The position numbers and the translations under genes were made by a program. Under the pieces are notes generated by a model. It was not told the DNA's origin and searched no databases. It saw only the letters and a list, made by a program, of their open reading frames with translations. From Armatimonadota bacterium (lineage in GTDB: Bacteria; Armatimonadota; Chthonomonadetes; Chthonomonadales; Chthonomonadaceae), in assembly GCA_028871815.1 (NCBI GenBank), contig JAGWMJ010000012.1, forward strand, positions 1 through 64,000: a DNA stretch of 64,000 bases, in the 5' to 3' direction. Shown here one piece after another: positions 25,489 to 34,218 of this stretch (the first letter of the stretch is position 1; every line of letters starts with the position of its first letter).

Positions 25489-25559
25489 CGGCGTGCTCCG
25501 CACGGCTGTGCGACCGTTTCTCTTTCCGCCAATCCGCATTGCATTGAGAATGAAGGCTA

Positions 25560-26093
25560 ATGGCTAGAACGTTTTCCCCCCGTAGGTCGCGAGATGTCAC
25601 CACCGGCGTCAAGCCGTCGGAAGTAGTTATATACATTCTGGTTGTGTTGGGGATCATCGCCGCAGTACGTTGGTATATCAACTATCGCCACTCCGCGCCG
25701 TATGCTCTTTCCGCATTCTACGGCGCGATCAAGGCTTCAAAGGCGCACGATCAGTACGCCTTGCTCGATCCATCGATTCAGGCGCAGTACGCCACGGAGA
25801 AGGAATACGACCAGCAGTGCCCGTTGGCCCATGGGTACGCCGATCGCATTCAGAACGTCAACCTTGGTGACCCGAAATACGATAATCTCCAGAATCCCAC
25901 CATCGCGGAGATTACCGCGCATGTTACAGTCCGCAGCCCATCCCAAGGAGAGCAATTGTACCAAACTGGCACATCCACCTACATTGACAAGGACGTGCTT
26001 AAGAAGGATGCCGCCGGCGACTGGAAGGTCGTACTTGGTAAGTGCCAGCTGGGTATGACCGCCTCCCCAGCGAATCCCACTGGCATGAACTAG
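25560..26093 (+). CDS. Membrane-anchored hypothetical protein, paralogue A
   Basis: 177 residues: a basic N-terminus, one membrane helix (about 21-36, VVIYILVVLGIIAAVRW), then a soluble domain of about 130 residues. The domain begins ALSAFYGAIKASKAHDQYALLDPSIQAQYATEKEYD and ends DWKVVLGKCQLG. The next gene has the same layout (helix, then ASK-DY-TEA-Y near the same place, then a beta-rich half ending in W-V), so the two look like tandem paralogues. The fold may be NTF2/DUF4878-like, judged only from the layout. Confidence 0.7.
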   Translation: MARTFSPRRSRDVTTGVKPSEVVIYILVVLGIIAAVRWYINYRHSAPYALSAFYGAIKASKAHDQYALLDPSIQAQYATEKEYDQQCPLAHGYADRIQNVNLGDPKYDNLQNPTIAEITAHVTVRSPSQGEQLYQTGTSTYIDKDVLKKDAAGDWKVVLGKCQLGMTASPANPTGMN

Positions 26094-26157
26094 GCCGATA
26101 CGGGGCGCCCGGATACGGTTTCTTGCGTGCTCGGGCTGTCATGGGATTGACGGTGCG

Positions 26158-26166
26158 TGGTATCAT
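26158..26166 (+). promoter_or_regulatory. Extended -10 promoter before paralogue B
   Basis: TGGTATCAT fits TGnTATAAT (TATCAT at 26161-26166, five of six). It is about 70 bp before the start at 26235. A TTGACG lies upstream (26147-26152) but too close to pair with it. So paralogue B can probably be transcribed apart from paralogue A. Confidence 0.45.
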
Positions 26167-26234
26167 TACCCGATTTGTGTGCTAGGTCGGCAGTCAAGCT
26201 GCCGATGCTCACAACCGATCATGGAGGCTCGCGC

Positions 26235-26765
26235 ATGACGGCATTCGCTAACCGTAGTTCCCGACAGCGGCATGCAGCTCGCGGTGGCTCGCCGATGCCG
26301 ATCATCGCATCGGTTTGTGTGGCGATACTCGTGGCCGGGGGCGCCTGGTGGTGGTTCCGTATGAGGCGGCCCGACCCGGCCGCGGATGCGATGAAGTACC
26401 TGCAAGCCAGCAAAACGCAGGATTACGCAACAATGTACGAGTACTCTGTTGTGAATAAGGCGCAGTTCCCTACCGAGGCCGCCTATGAGGCGCAGCACCG
26501 CGCGGCGATTGGCATGGTTCCGCCGGCCCTGTTGAAGCAGGTGACAGACAGCCTTACATTCTCATTAGGCAAGGCGACGGTTAACGGCGACGAGGCAACT
26601 GTTCCGGTGGCATTTAGCGTAACGGTGCTTGGCCAGAGTATTCACAAGTCAGTTCCCATGCGTATGCACTATAGCGGATCCGTATGGCAGGTGGAATCCG
26701 GCCAGCAGCCCGGTTTGGGTATGCCGCGATCGCCGGCGCTGAACCAGGCTACACCGGGTCGTTAG
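26235..26765 (+). CDS. Membrane-anchored hypothetical protein, paralogue B
   Basis: 176 residues from the ATG at 26235, which has GGAGG nine bases upstream (an earlier in-frame GTG is less likely). The N-terminal Arg/Gly/Ser stretch precedes a helix (about 22-40, MPIIASVCVAILVAGGAWWW). The soluble part has MKYLQASKTQDYATMYEY, PTEAAYEAQH and a beta-rich half ending SGSVWQVESG. It pairs with the upstream gene by layout and motif order. No known enzyme motif is visible; a DUF4878-type ligand-binding fold is possible. Confidence 0.7.
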   Translation: MTAFANRSSRQRHAARGGSPMPIIASVCVAILVAGGAWWWFRMRRPDPAADAMKYLQASKTQDYATMYEYSVVNKAQFPTEAAYEAQHRAAIGMVPPALLKQVTDSLTFSLGKATVNGDEATVPVAFSVTVLGQSIHKSVPMRMHYSGSVWQVESGQQPGLGMPRSPALNQATPGR

Positions 26766-26835
26766 CCATATGCCGCTAAAAACCAGTAGTGTTGGCTAAT
26801 CGGGTGCAGCCGGACCAACGATTCCATGCAGAAAG

Positions 26836-26885
26836 TTGCTTGTGGCATTATAAACTTTCTGTATTTCTGTTAAACTGTTAACATG
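26836..26885 (+). promoter_or_regulatory. AT-rich island before yggS, probable promoter region
   Basis: A 45-base AT-rich stretch in otherwise GC-rich DNA, with TTGCTT (26836-26841), TTATAAAC (26848-26855) and the near-palindrome GTTAAACTGTTAAC (26869-26882). No pair of -35 and -10 hexamers has ideal spacing, so I cannot name one promoter. It lies 35-85 bp before the yggS start and follows the end of paralogue B by about 70 bp. Confidence 0.35.
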
Positions 26886-26920
26886 CGAGCGGGCAACGCG
26901 CCACGGGTTCGTGTGACGCC

Positions 26921-27640
26921 TTGCTAGGCGGCGCGGCGGCTGTTCACGATGCGGTGTCGCTGGTTCGTCAAAGGATGCGAGCGGCGGCCCGGCGTGCGGG
27001 TCGTGATGCCGAAGGACTCGTACTGGTCGCAGTTAGTAAAAGCGCTTCCGCAGAGCGCATCCTGCAGGCAGTCGCTGCAGGAGTTAACGACTTCGGAGAG
27101 AACTACCTTCAAGAAGCTGAGCCTAAGATCGCGGCAGTAGCAGCTGCCGGAGCCAGACCCAACTGGCACTTTATCGGGCACGTCCAGCGCAACAAGGCGC
27201 GCGGTGTGGCAGTTGGATTCGACTGTGTGCAGAGCATCGACTCACCTGAGATAGCAGCCAAACTGGCGGCCCGCAGCGCAGCAGCGGGAAAGGCCCTGCC
27301 GGTGTTGCTGCAGGTGCGGTTGGACCCAGACCCGGCGAAGCATGGTGTGCCCGTCGAGGATGTGGAAGCTGCGGTGAGGCAGGTCCGTGCGCTCGATGGC
27401 GTGAGGCTGCACGGCATGATGGCCATACCACAAGCTTCGGAGCGGCCCGAAGATGCGCGAGAGGCGTATCGGACGCTGTTTGAGGTGTGGAAGCGAATCG
27501 CATGGCGAGAGCCTGCTGCCCTATCCATGGGCATGAGCTCCGACTATGAGATCGCGATAGAAGAGGGCGCCACGCATATACGCGTGGGAACAGCCATATT
27601 CGGCGCCCGTGACGCGACCGTTGCGGAGAGAGCCGGATAG
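26921..27640 (+). CDS. PLP homeostasis protein, YggS/PROSC family
   Basis: A single-domain PLP-binding protein of the YggS family that buffers pyridoxal phosphate and amino-acid pools. The PLP lysine is Lys40 in LVLVAVSK. Other family blocks: GVNDFGENYLQEA, WHFIGHVQRNKAR, HGMMAIP, LSMGMSSDYEIAIEEGATHIRVGTAIFG. 239 residues from a TTG at 26921; the ribosome site is unclear, and the true start might be a few codons on. It precedes sepF, the common arrangement in SepF-bearing bacteria. Confidence 0.93.
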   Translation: MLGGAAAVHDAVSLVRQRMRAAARRAGRDAEGLVLVAVSKSASAERILQAVAAGVNDFGENYLQEAEPKIAAVAAAGARPNWHFIGHVQRNKARGVAVGFDCVQSIDSPEIAAKLAARSAAAGKALPVLLQVRLDPDPAKHGVPVEDVEAAVRQVRALDGVRLHGMMAIPQASERPEDAREAYRTLFEVWKRIAWREPAALSMGMSSDYEIAIEEGATHIRVGTAIFGARDATVAERAG

Positions 27641-27715
27641 TATCGCCGGCAGGCGATTTAACGACCGGAGCAACATCATCTATGAAGAGCCAATATGGCG
27701 CGCGGGAGGCAATAA

Positions 27716-28162
27716 ATGACTGCTGAACCGGTTCGGAATGACGGAGCTACAAGGCGGAACGCCGCGCAGAAGTTCGCAGAGTTGATCTTTGGCCCACAGT
27801 TTGCCACCGACGAGGCAGCGGAAACCCCGCCCGCCCCGGAGGTGGTTACCGAGCCTGGCCCAGAGCTTGAGCTGAAGACTCTACGCCATAACCGTATCGC
27901 CGTGCGCCGCCATGTGCGCGTGTACGACGATGCCAAACCTGCTGCCGATGGCCTGATCAAGGGCGAGCAGCAGCTGATCAACCTCGAGAATGCATCCCCG
28001 CAGATGGCCGAGCGTGTACTGGACTTCCTGCTCGGCGTTACCTACGCGCTCGACGGCGATCATGAGAAAGTCGGATCGCGCGTGTACCTGTTCGTGCCTG
28101 CCAACGTCGGGATCGAGCGGGATGCTGGTTTGCCCCCAAACACACCTCCGGCTACGCCTTAG
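27716..28162 (+). CDS. sepF: Cell division protein SepF
   Basis: SepF tethers FtsZ to the membrane. The C-terminal core (residues about 67-133) matches the family: VYDDAKPAADGLIKGEQQLINLENA, ERVLDFLLGVTYALDGD and VYLFVPANVGIE. The N-terminal 60 residues are variable and Pro/Glu-rich. Its first 25 residues (RRNAAQKFAELIFG) could form the membrane-binding helix. 148 residues; GGGAGG precedes the ATG. The gene is 75 bp after yggS and most likely in the same operon. Confidence 0.88.
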   Translation: MTAEPVRNDGATRRNAAQKFAELIFGPQFATDEAAETPPAPEVVTEPGPELELKTLRHNRIAVRRHVRVYDDAKPAADGLIKGEQQLINLENASPQMAERVLDFLLGVTYALDGDHEKVGSRVYLFVPANVGIERDAGLPPNTPPATP

Positions 28163-28187
28163 CTGCACCGGTTGTGGTAGCACCTAT

Positions 28188-28228
28188 CGGGCGTTTTGCC
28201 GCATCCTTCGTGGTCGGCAAAACGCCCG
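28188..28228. terminator. Bidirectional terminator between sepF and smc
   Basis: A perfect 14-bp inverted repeat, CGGGCGTTTTGCCG (28188-28201) and CGGCAAAACGCCCG (28215-28228), with a 13-nt loop. It lies in the 87-bp gap between the convergent ends of sepF and smc. The arm contains TTTT, so it can serve either strand, though no long T-run follows. Confidence 0.75.
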
Positions 28229-28249
28229 TCTAAAACGGTGTCATCGCGA

Positions 28250-31200
28250 TCATTTGGTGGCCAATAGCGCCGGCTGGTAAGAGATAACCGAGCTCACACC
28301 GGGCTCGCGCATCGTAACGCCATGCCACGCCGGTGCTTTCTCCATGGTCGTAGGATTGTGCGTGATGGCGATGATCTGTGAGCGCCGACTGAACTCTTCT
28401 ACCAGCGCAACGTACTTTTCCACGTTGGCTCCGTCCAGTGGCGCATCGACCTCGTCCAGGATCACAAACGGACTTGGCCGAACCGCGTGAAGCGCGAAGA
28501 GTAGCGCGGCAGCGGTGAGGGCACGTTCGCCGCCTGAGAGCGCCTCCAGTGGTTGCACCTTCTTGCCGGGCGGCGTAACCGTAATCTCAATGTTCGGTTC
28601 GGCAGGGTCCCCGCCAACCCGGACGATCTGTGCGCTGCCGCCATCAAAAAGGCGCTGGAACAGTCGCTGGAATTCCGCCTGCACCGCGGTCACGGTCTCT
28701 TCGAACACGCCGGCCGTGGTGCGGTCGATCTCCGAAATTGTGGCACGCACCGAGTCACGTCCGGATTCAAGATCGACTCGCTGCGATTCCAGAAAAGTCC
28801 GCCTCTCCTCAAGGCGATTGAACTCCTCGATAGCCCCGGTGTTTACCAGGCCCATGGCTCGGATCTCCCGTCGCAGTCTTGAGACCTCTGCGGTAGTTGC
28901 CCGGTCGATGGCGCCTGCTTGATCTGATTGCAGCGCGGTATCGGGGTCGATGCCGTACTCCTCGCGCAGCCGTGCGATAGCTTGAGCTTGCTGAGCCTCA
29001 ATTCTTGCTGCCCGCATCTCGATGCCGTGGAGTGCGCGTTCTGCGGAAGCCACCGTCGCGAGTGCGCTTTCGGTGGAGGAAAGGGAGTCGGCGTTGTTTT
29101 GGCGCAGGGTATCGCGCCGCTCTGTCGCCAATTCAAGGGACTGTTGCGCGCGCGCAAAAGACTCGCTCGCGGCTTGCTCCAGAATGGTTAGTTCTGCCGC
29201 GGCTTTGGCCAGTTCGGCTGACCGGGCTGCGACACCGCTTGCCTCACGTGCACGCTGCTGCTCCCGCGCGCGAACGTTAGCGAGCGTAGTCGAGGCATCG
29301 CTCATCTCACGCCTGGCTGCGCCGAGTCGCTCTTCCACAAGTGCGACGCGAGCGTGTATGGAAGCCAGCTGCCTGCGTGCCCTGTCACGCGCGTCACTGG
29401 CCTCTGAAACGGCAAACCCCTCGGCATCGTCGGAGTTATTCTCCGTCGCTGTCGCTTCAGTTTGCAGGTCGATTACTGACTTCTCAAGCTCATCGGCCTG
29501 GCTCTGTAACCTCTGGTGGCGCAAGTGCGCCTCGCCGTCGCTTCGGACAAACGCTTCTGCTTGTGACTCCGCCTCGGCGCGGGCCGATTCTGTGAACTGA
29601 AGCGCGGTTCGAGTGGCGGCAAGGTCATTCTCTGCGGCGCCCAGCACCACAGCCGCGGCGGCCAGCTCCGCTTGCACCGTGCGAAGCACCTGTGTGGCCC
29701 CGGCTTCCTGCGCGGCCAGTTTCGGCAGTGCCCGCTGCAGGTCGTTCAACTCACCGCGCCGGCCAATCAGGTGTGTACCGCGCCCTTGCAGTGACCCTCC
29801 CGTAACCGCGCCGCCACGGGTTAACAACTCGCCGGCTTGCGTTACGATTTTGCTCCACCCCGTAGCATATTGCGACACATCCATCGCGTCTTCGAGGTTG
29901 GATACAACGAGCGCGCGATTCAGTAGCAGGTCGATCGCCGGTTGATACCGCGCATCGGTCTGCACGCAATCCGCCAGCAGTTCCGCGCGCGACCCAAGCG
30001 TCTCCGAGCTGCTGCATCTGTCCGGCGGGCGCATGAGAGGCAGTGGCAGAAACGTCGCTCGTCCGCGCCCTGTGGTCTTCAGCCAGTTGATTGCGGCCGC
30101 AGCTTCCGCCTCGGTATTGGTAATAAGGTCCTGCGCTGCGCTGCCGAGTGCTACTTCCACGGCGATCCGCAGCGACTCCGGCGCCTGCAGCACGTCGGCA
30201 ACGGTACGGTAGTGTCCTGTAAGTGTGCCTTCTTCAACGGCGAGCAACACGGACTTTACGCCCTGATAATAGCCTTCGTGCCGGCGTTCAAGGTCGTTGA
30301 GCGCGGCAGCACGGGCGGCTGCGGTGGCCGAACACCTGCGGACCTCATCCAGCGCTTCCTCGGCCGCGGTCACACGTACAGCGCACCGGTCCCGTTCGGC
30401 TGCGGCCGCCTCAACGGCCTGAGCGTTTGCGGCAATCTCCCGTTCAAGAAACGTTACGCGCTCCGCCGCAGCATCGCGTCGGGCTGACGTCGAGGCCAGC
30501 GCGGCCGCCGTGCGTTCCAGCGTTTTGCCAGCGGAATCGATCTCATCGCGCAACTCGACGAGGCGCTTGCGTGCGGATGTGAGGCGCTCGGCGCGTGCTG
30601 CGGCCATGCGCAACGCTTCTTCGCGCAGTGCGCGTGCCCGTGCCTGCGCAGCAAGCAGGCTCTGCACAGCCGACTCCGTCTGCTTTAGCTCCTCGGCGAT
30701 AACCGCTTCCTGGTCACGCAGCCCTACAAGCTCGGCGCTCCCCGCCTCCGTGGCCTCCGTCACACCGCGAATGCGGGCTTCGGCAGCGGTCGCCAGCACC
30801 GCCAGTTCTGCCTCGTCGCGTTGCAGGCGCGCATGTTCATTGGCGCGGCCAGTGCCGCGCTCCGTGCAAAGCGTCAGCTCCGACGTGAGGCGTGCGAGTT
30901 CAGCTCGGCCGGCGTGGTATTGGTTGGCAGCCTGTTCGGCAGCAGATTCGGCCTCTCGCAGCAGTTGGTCGTTGCTGGCCGACTGCTGTTTCACCCTCGC
31001 CGCCTCCACCTCGGCGGCTCGAAGCGTTTGCCGCGCCTCCTCATACTCGTGGCGCGTGTTCTCCAGGTCCGACGATGCCCTGAGCAGTTCAGCCGCCAGC
31101 ATTCCGACCTCATTGGTGCGCAGCTGGTCGACTAACTCCTCGTAGAGTTTCGCGCGGGCCGCCTGATCTCGCAGGGCCTCAACCTGCACCGAAATCTCCA

Positions 31201-31801
31201 GCAGGATGTCGGTTATACGGGTCAGGTTTGCTTCAGCGGTTTCCAGCTTTCTGAGCGCTTCGCGTTTGCGTGTTCGGTACTTCTTTATTCCCGCGGCTTC
31301 TTCGAAGAGCGCCTTCCGCTGGTCACCATCGTAGGAGAGCACCGCATCGATCTCGGTCTGGCTGACGATGGAGTAGGCGCCGCGACCGGCACCGGTGTCG
31401 AGGAACAGGTCTGCCAGGTCCCGTAACCGTGCGGGCGCGCCGTTGATGAGGAACTGACTCTCTCCGGATCGGTACACACGACGGGCGATCGCAACCTCGG
31501 CGAAACCAATCGGCAGCGATTGGTCCTCGTTGTCGATCGTCAGGCGCACCTCAGCCATCCCGGTTTGTCGGCGCTTGGCCGATCCCGCGAAGATCAGGTC
31601 GGCCGTGGTGGCTGCGCGAATGCGTCGCGGATTCTGCTCTCCGAGTACCCAAAGGAATGCATCCACGATATTCGATTTGCCGCTCCCGTTGGGCCCAACG
31701 ATCGCCGTAACACCCGGGTCGAAGACGAGGTCGGTGCGGTCGACAAAGCTCTTGAAGCCGGCCAGGTAGAGGCTCTTAACGCGCACGACCGCGCCTGCCA
31801 T
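28250..31801 (-). CDS. smc: Chromosome partition protein SMC
   Basis: SMC, the ATPase that with ScpAB compacts and segregates the chromosome. 1183 residues, the family length. Walker A GPNGSGKS is at 36-43. Two long coiled coils flank a hinge near 505-660 (YYQGVKSVLLAVEEG). The ABC signature LSGGERAL is near 1085 and Walker B VILDEVDAPLD near 1112. The start at 31801 is an ATG, 36 bp after the deaminase gene; all motifs are intact. It is the third gene of an oxidoreductase-deaminase-smc run. Confidence 0.95.
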   Translation of the reverse strand: MAGAVVRVKSLYLAGFKSFVDRTDLVFDPGVTAIVGPNGSGKSNIVDAFLWVLGEQNPRRIRAATTADLIFAGSAKRRQTGMAEVRLTIDNEDQSLPIGFAEVAIARRVYRSGESQFLINGAPARLRDLADLFLDTGAGRGAYSIVSQTEIDAVLSYDGDQRKALFEEAAGIKKYRTRKREALRKLETAEANLTRITDILLEISVQVEALRDQAARAKLYEELVDQLRTNEVGMLAAELLRASSDLENTRHEYEEARQTLRAAEVEAARVKQQSASNDQLLREAESAAEQAANQYHAGRAELARLTSELTLCTERGTGRANEHARLQRDEAELAVLATAAEARIRGVTEATEAGSAELVGLRDQEAVIAEELKQTESAVQSLLAAQARARALREEALRMAAARAERLTSARKRLVELRDEIDSAGKTLERTAAALASTSARRDAAAERVTFLEREIAANAQAVEAAAAERDRCAVRVTAAEEALDEVRRCSATAAARAAALNDLERRHEGYYQGVKSVLLAVEEGTLTGHYRTVADVLQAPESLRIAVEVALGSAAQDLITNTEAEAAAAINWLKTTGRGRATFLPLPLMRPPDRCSSSETLGSRAELLADCVQTDARYQPAIDLLLNRALVVSNLEDAMDVSQYATGWSKIVTQAGELLTRGGAVTGGSLQGRGTHLIGRRGELNDLQRALPKLAAQEAGATQVLRTVQAELAAAAVVLGAAENDLAATRTALQFTESARAEAESQAEAFVRSDGEAHLRHQRLQSQADELEKSVIDLQTEATATENNSDDAEGFAVSEASDARDRARRQLASIHARVALVEERLGAARREMSDASTTLANVRAREQQRAREASGVAARSAELAKAAAELTILEQAASESFARAQQSLELATERRDTLRQNNADSLSSTESALATVASAERALHGIEMRAARIEAQQAQAIARLREEYGIDPDTALQSDQAGAIDRATTAEVSRLRREIRAMGLVNTGAIEEFNRLEERRTFLESQRVDLESGRDSVRATISEIDRTTAGVFEETVTAVQAEFQRLFQRLFDGGSAQIVRVGGDPAEPNIEITVTPPGKKVQPLEALSGGERALTAAALLFALHAVRPSPFVILDEVDAPLDGANVEKYVALVEEFSRRSQIIAITHNPTTMEKAPAWHGVTMREPGVSSVISYQPALLATK

Positions 31802-31837
31802 GCTTCCGGTACATGCGCCGACAAAAGAGATTGACCG

Positions 31838-33025
31838 TCATCCAGCAAAGTCCAGACGTCCCTGACCGGGCGCGTCGTCGTCGTCCGTGGAGCGAAACTG
31901 CTTGCTGAGCCGGAGACGCTGCCCCTGGTAGCTGGAGCCGCTGCCGGCGCCGTATACGATACCGGGCAGCGCCGTATTGCGCAAAAGCGTGACACGGAAC
32001 AGTGGATGCCCTTCCTCGAGGAGAAACGGCACGTCACGGTTCCGTATTTCCAGCACCACGGCTGCGGCGCTTGTTGCGGGATCGCCGTTCGGCGCATAGC
32101 CAAATCCGGAATCGAAAAAGCCGGCGTAATGGGTCCGAAGCTCGCCGCTGCCGGCATCAAATGGCACCATCTCCGCACAGAATGCCGGAGGTATGCGGAC
32201 CAGTTCTTGCGACGAGAAGATGTAGAACTCGTCGGGCTGGAGTATCATCGGCGCGCTGGATTGAGAATAGAGTCGCTCCCAGTGGCGACGGACCGAAAGA
32301 GTGCCGGGAGCACGCAGATCGATCGGTGGCGTGTTTTTGCGCGCTCGGTAACCAATTGTGATGTCTCTGGAATCGGTGAGGTGCACCGAAAGAAATATGC
32401 CGGAAGCTACACGCAGGTCGGCGGCATGCATTGCATCGCCACGTCGGTGAATGATGATCGGCTGCTGATCCAGCGCCTCCGCAGTATCACCGTCGGTTAG
32501 CAGCGGCTCACCGCGTTGAAAGCGGATTTGCGCCAACAGGTCACCGGGGCGTACGCGTACTGCAAATGAGCGCGGTACCACCTCCAGGTAAAGGCGACCG
32601 CGATATCCCGCCGGTGTGGCGTCAAACGCATCCCCATACTCGGTGACCAGGCGCGTGAAGATATCCAGCCGGCCGATTGTACTCTTGGGATTCCCGCGAC
32701 CTGAGACCTCTTCCGGGAGCGCTACGCTCTCCATGAGGGGAAACAGGTAGACCTGATTCCGCTCGAGCACAGCGCCATCCGCCGGTATCGGTAAGTCGTA
32801 CCAGCGAAACCGGTCCAGCTTGGAGACGAGGCCCTCCGGACCCGGCAGAAAGCTGCACTGCACGCGATAGCCCGAGCGAGACAGGCGGAGGTCGAGGCTG
32901 TTGGGCTGAACCTGTTCGTCTGCAAGCGGATCTTCGGCCGTGATGATGCCGCGCGTAAACGCTTCCAATATCCACTCTCGCGGCAGAACTCCCGATGCCA
33001 AGCCATGATCGCCATAGTCAGGCAA
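31838..33025 (-). CDS. 2'-deoxycytidine 5'-triphosphate deaminase, two-domain form
   Basis: A 395-residue protein built from two dUTPase-like halves, the long 2'-deoxycytidine triphosphate deaminase family. The first half has NPKSTIGRLDIFTR, then GYRGRLYLEVVPRSF and RPGDLLAQIRF, matching the Dcd core (Ser/Arg/Glu catalytic set). The second has HYAGFFDSGFGY, LEIRNRDVPFLLEEG and YQGQRLRLSKQF. Known enzymes convert dCTP to dUTP. I choose the TTG at 33025, overlapping the previous stop by 8 bp; an ATG at 33106 would overlap it by 89 bp. Confidence 0.82.
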   Translation of the reverse strand: MPDYGDHGLASGVLPREWILEAFTRGIITAEDPLADEQVQPNSLDLRLSRSGYRVQCSFLPGPEGLVSKLDRFRWYDLPIPADGAVLERNQVYLFPLMESVALPEEVSGRGNPKSTIGRLDIFTRLVTEYGDAFDATPAGYRGRLYLEVVPRSFAVRVRPGDLLAQIRFQRGEPLLTDGDTAEALDQQPIIIHRRGDAMHAADLRVASGIFLSVHLTDSRDITIGYRARKNTPPIDLRAPGTLSVRRHWERLYSQSSAPMILQPDEFYIFSSQELVRIPPAFCAEMVPFDAGSGELRTHYAGFFDSGFGYAPNGDPATSAAAVVLEIRNRDVPFLLEEGHPLFRVTLLRNTALPGIVYGAGSGSSYQGQRLRLSKQFRSTDDDDAPGQGRLDFAG

Positions 33026-34166
33026 ACTTTGGATCCGTTTCCCGGAGCTGCGTCGCAGATTGCTTCTCGCGGGATCCGGCTTGAAGATCGGCGATGAGGG
33101 CATCATAGCGCGCCCGGTCCACGGGAACCGAAACAGTTTCTCCGGATTTGCCGCTGAGAATGATGCTGTTGAACAGTTCCACTGCGTTCAGTCCGTCGTA
33201 TCCCGGCGCCAGCAGCGTGTCGCCAAAGAGAATGTGTCTGGCAAAGTTCTGTGTAATCGCCGCATGTCCCGAGAGGTCGCTGAACTTTGGCTGTGGTACA
33301 TCAACCAGCTTTGTGCCTGGCCCGGCCCACATCGCCTGGTTCTCGAACGTGAATTCGCGTATCGGCTTATCTACCGTACTGAATTTCAACTCCGAGTGCG
33401 AGATGACCAATTTGCCGACGTCGCCGCATATCTCGATACGCATCGTGTCGGGCGTCTCTGTGGTGCTTGCGTACAGATAACCGTGCGCGCCGTTCGGGTA
33501 CTCAAGAACCGCAAACGCCTCATCCTCCACCTCGATGTCGTGGAGGCGTGTCCGGGTTTGACCCGTAACGCGGGCGGGAAGTCCGCCAAGCCATGTAAAC
33601 GCGTCCAGCAAGTGGGGCGCCTGATTGATCAGAACTCCGCCACCTTCGCCCCGCCATGTTGCCCGCCAGCCGCCGGAGTTGTAGTACGCCTGGCTCCGAT
33701 ACCAACCCATCACGCAACTGGTACGGTAGATATCTCCGACCGCGCCGGATTCGACGATTTTCCTGGCAGCGAGGTATTGTGGCTCACTGCGCATCTGGTA
33801 CATCACGCCAAACGCCCGATTGGCGGCCCGAGCCGCTGAAGCCATTTCGTCAGCGGCGCCGACGGTAACCGCGACCGGCTTCTCGCTGAGAACGTGCAGT
33901 CCACGGGAAAAGGCGTCCACTGCGATGGGAGCATGGAAGTAGTGAGGCGTGGCGATCAATACAGCATCGACCAGGCCGCTATCCAACAAGGCAGTATGTC
34001 TATCGAATGAAGGTACGCTGTGCTTGGCGGATACGGCGAGGCGGGTCGCCTCGTCGATGTCGCAAACGGCGGTCAGCTCCAGCTCCGGAATCGCCGGAAT
34101 CATGCTGCAGTGCCCTGAACCCATCCCGCCGACGCCAATAACGCCCATCCGTAGCTTATCAGCCAT
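33018..34166 (-). CDS. Gfo/Idh/MocA-family oxidoreductase
   Basis: An NAD(P)-dependent sugar or inositol dehydrogenase-type protein. The Rossmann motif GVGGMGSGH (residues about 10-18) and the family mark SEKPVAV near 94 are present. The C-terminal alpha/beta domain has GGGVLINQAPHLLDAF with the conserved His. 382 residues from the ATG at 34166, which has AAGGAG eight bases upstream. The substrate cannot be read from the sequence. It is first in an apparent operon with the dCTP deaminase and smc. Confidence 0.9.
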   Translation of the reverse strand: MADKLRMGVIGVGGMGSGHCSMIPAIPELELTAVCDIDEATRLAVSAKHSVPSFDRHTALLDSGLVDAVLIATPHYFHAPIAVDAFSRGLHVLSEKPVAVTVGAADEMASAARAANRAFGVMYQMRSEPQYLAARKIVESGAVGDIYRTSCVMGWYRSQAYYNSGGWRATWRGEGGGVLINQAPHLLDAFTWLGGLPARVTGQTRTRLHDIEVEDEAFAVLEYPNGAHGYLYASTTETPDTMRIEICGDVGKLVISHSELKFSTVDKPIREFTFENQAMWAGPGTKLVDVPQPKFSDLSGHAAITQNFARHILFGDTLLAPGYDGLNAVELFNSIILSGKSGETVSVPVDRARYDALIADLQAGSREKQSATQLRETDPKFA

Positions 34167-34218
34167 AATCAAATCTCCTTAGCGCATAGCGCCCGCCCAG
34201 ATATCGACTCAGGACACG

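Noticed and set aside
30510-31145. A 211-codon + strand frame opposite smc
   Set aside because: The product is almost only Ser/Ala/Arg, the mirror of the SMC coiled-coil codons. No ribosome site.
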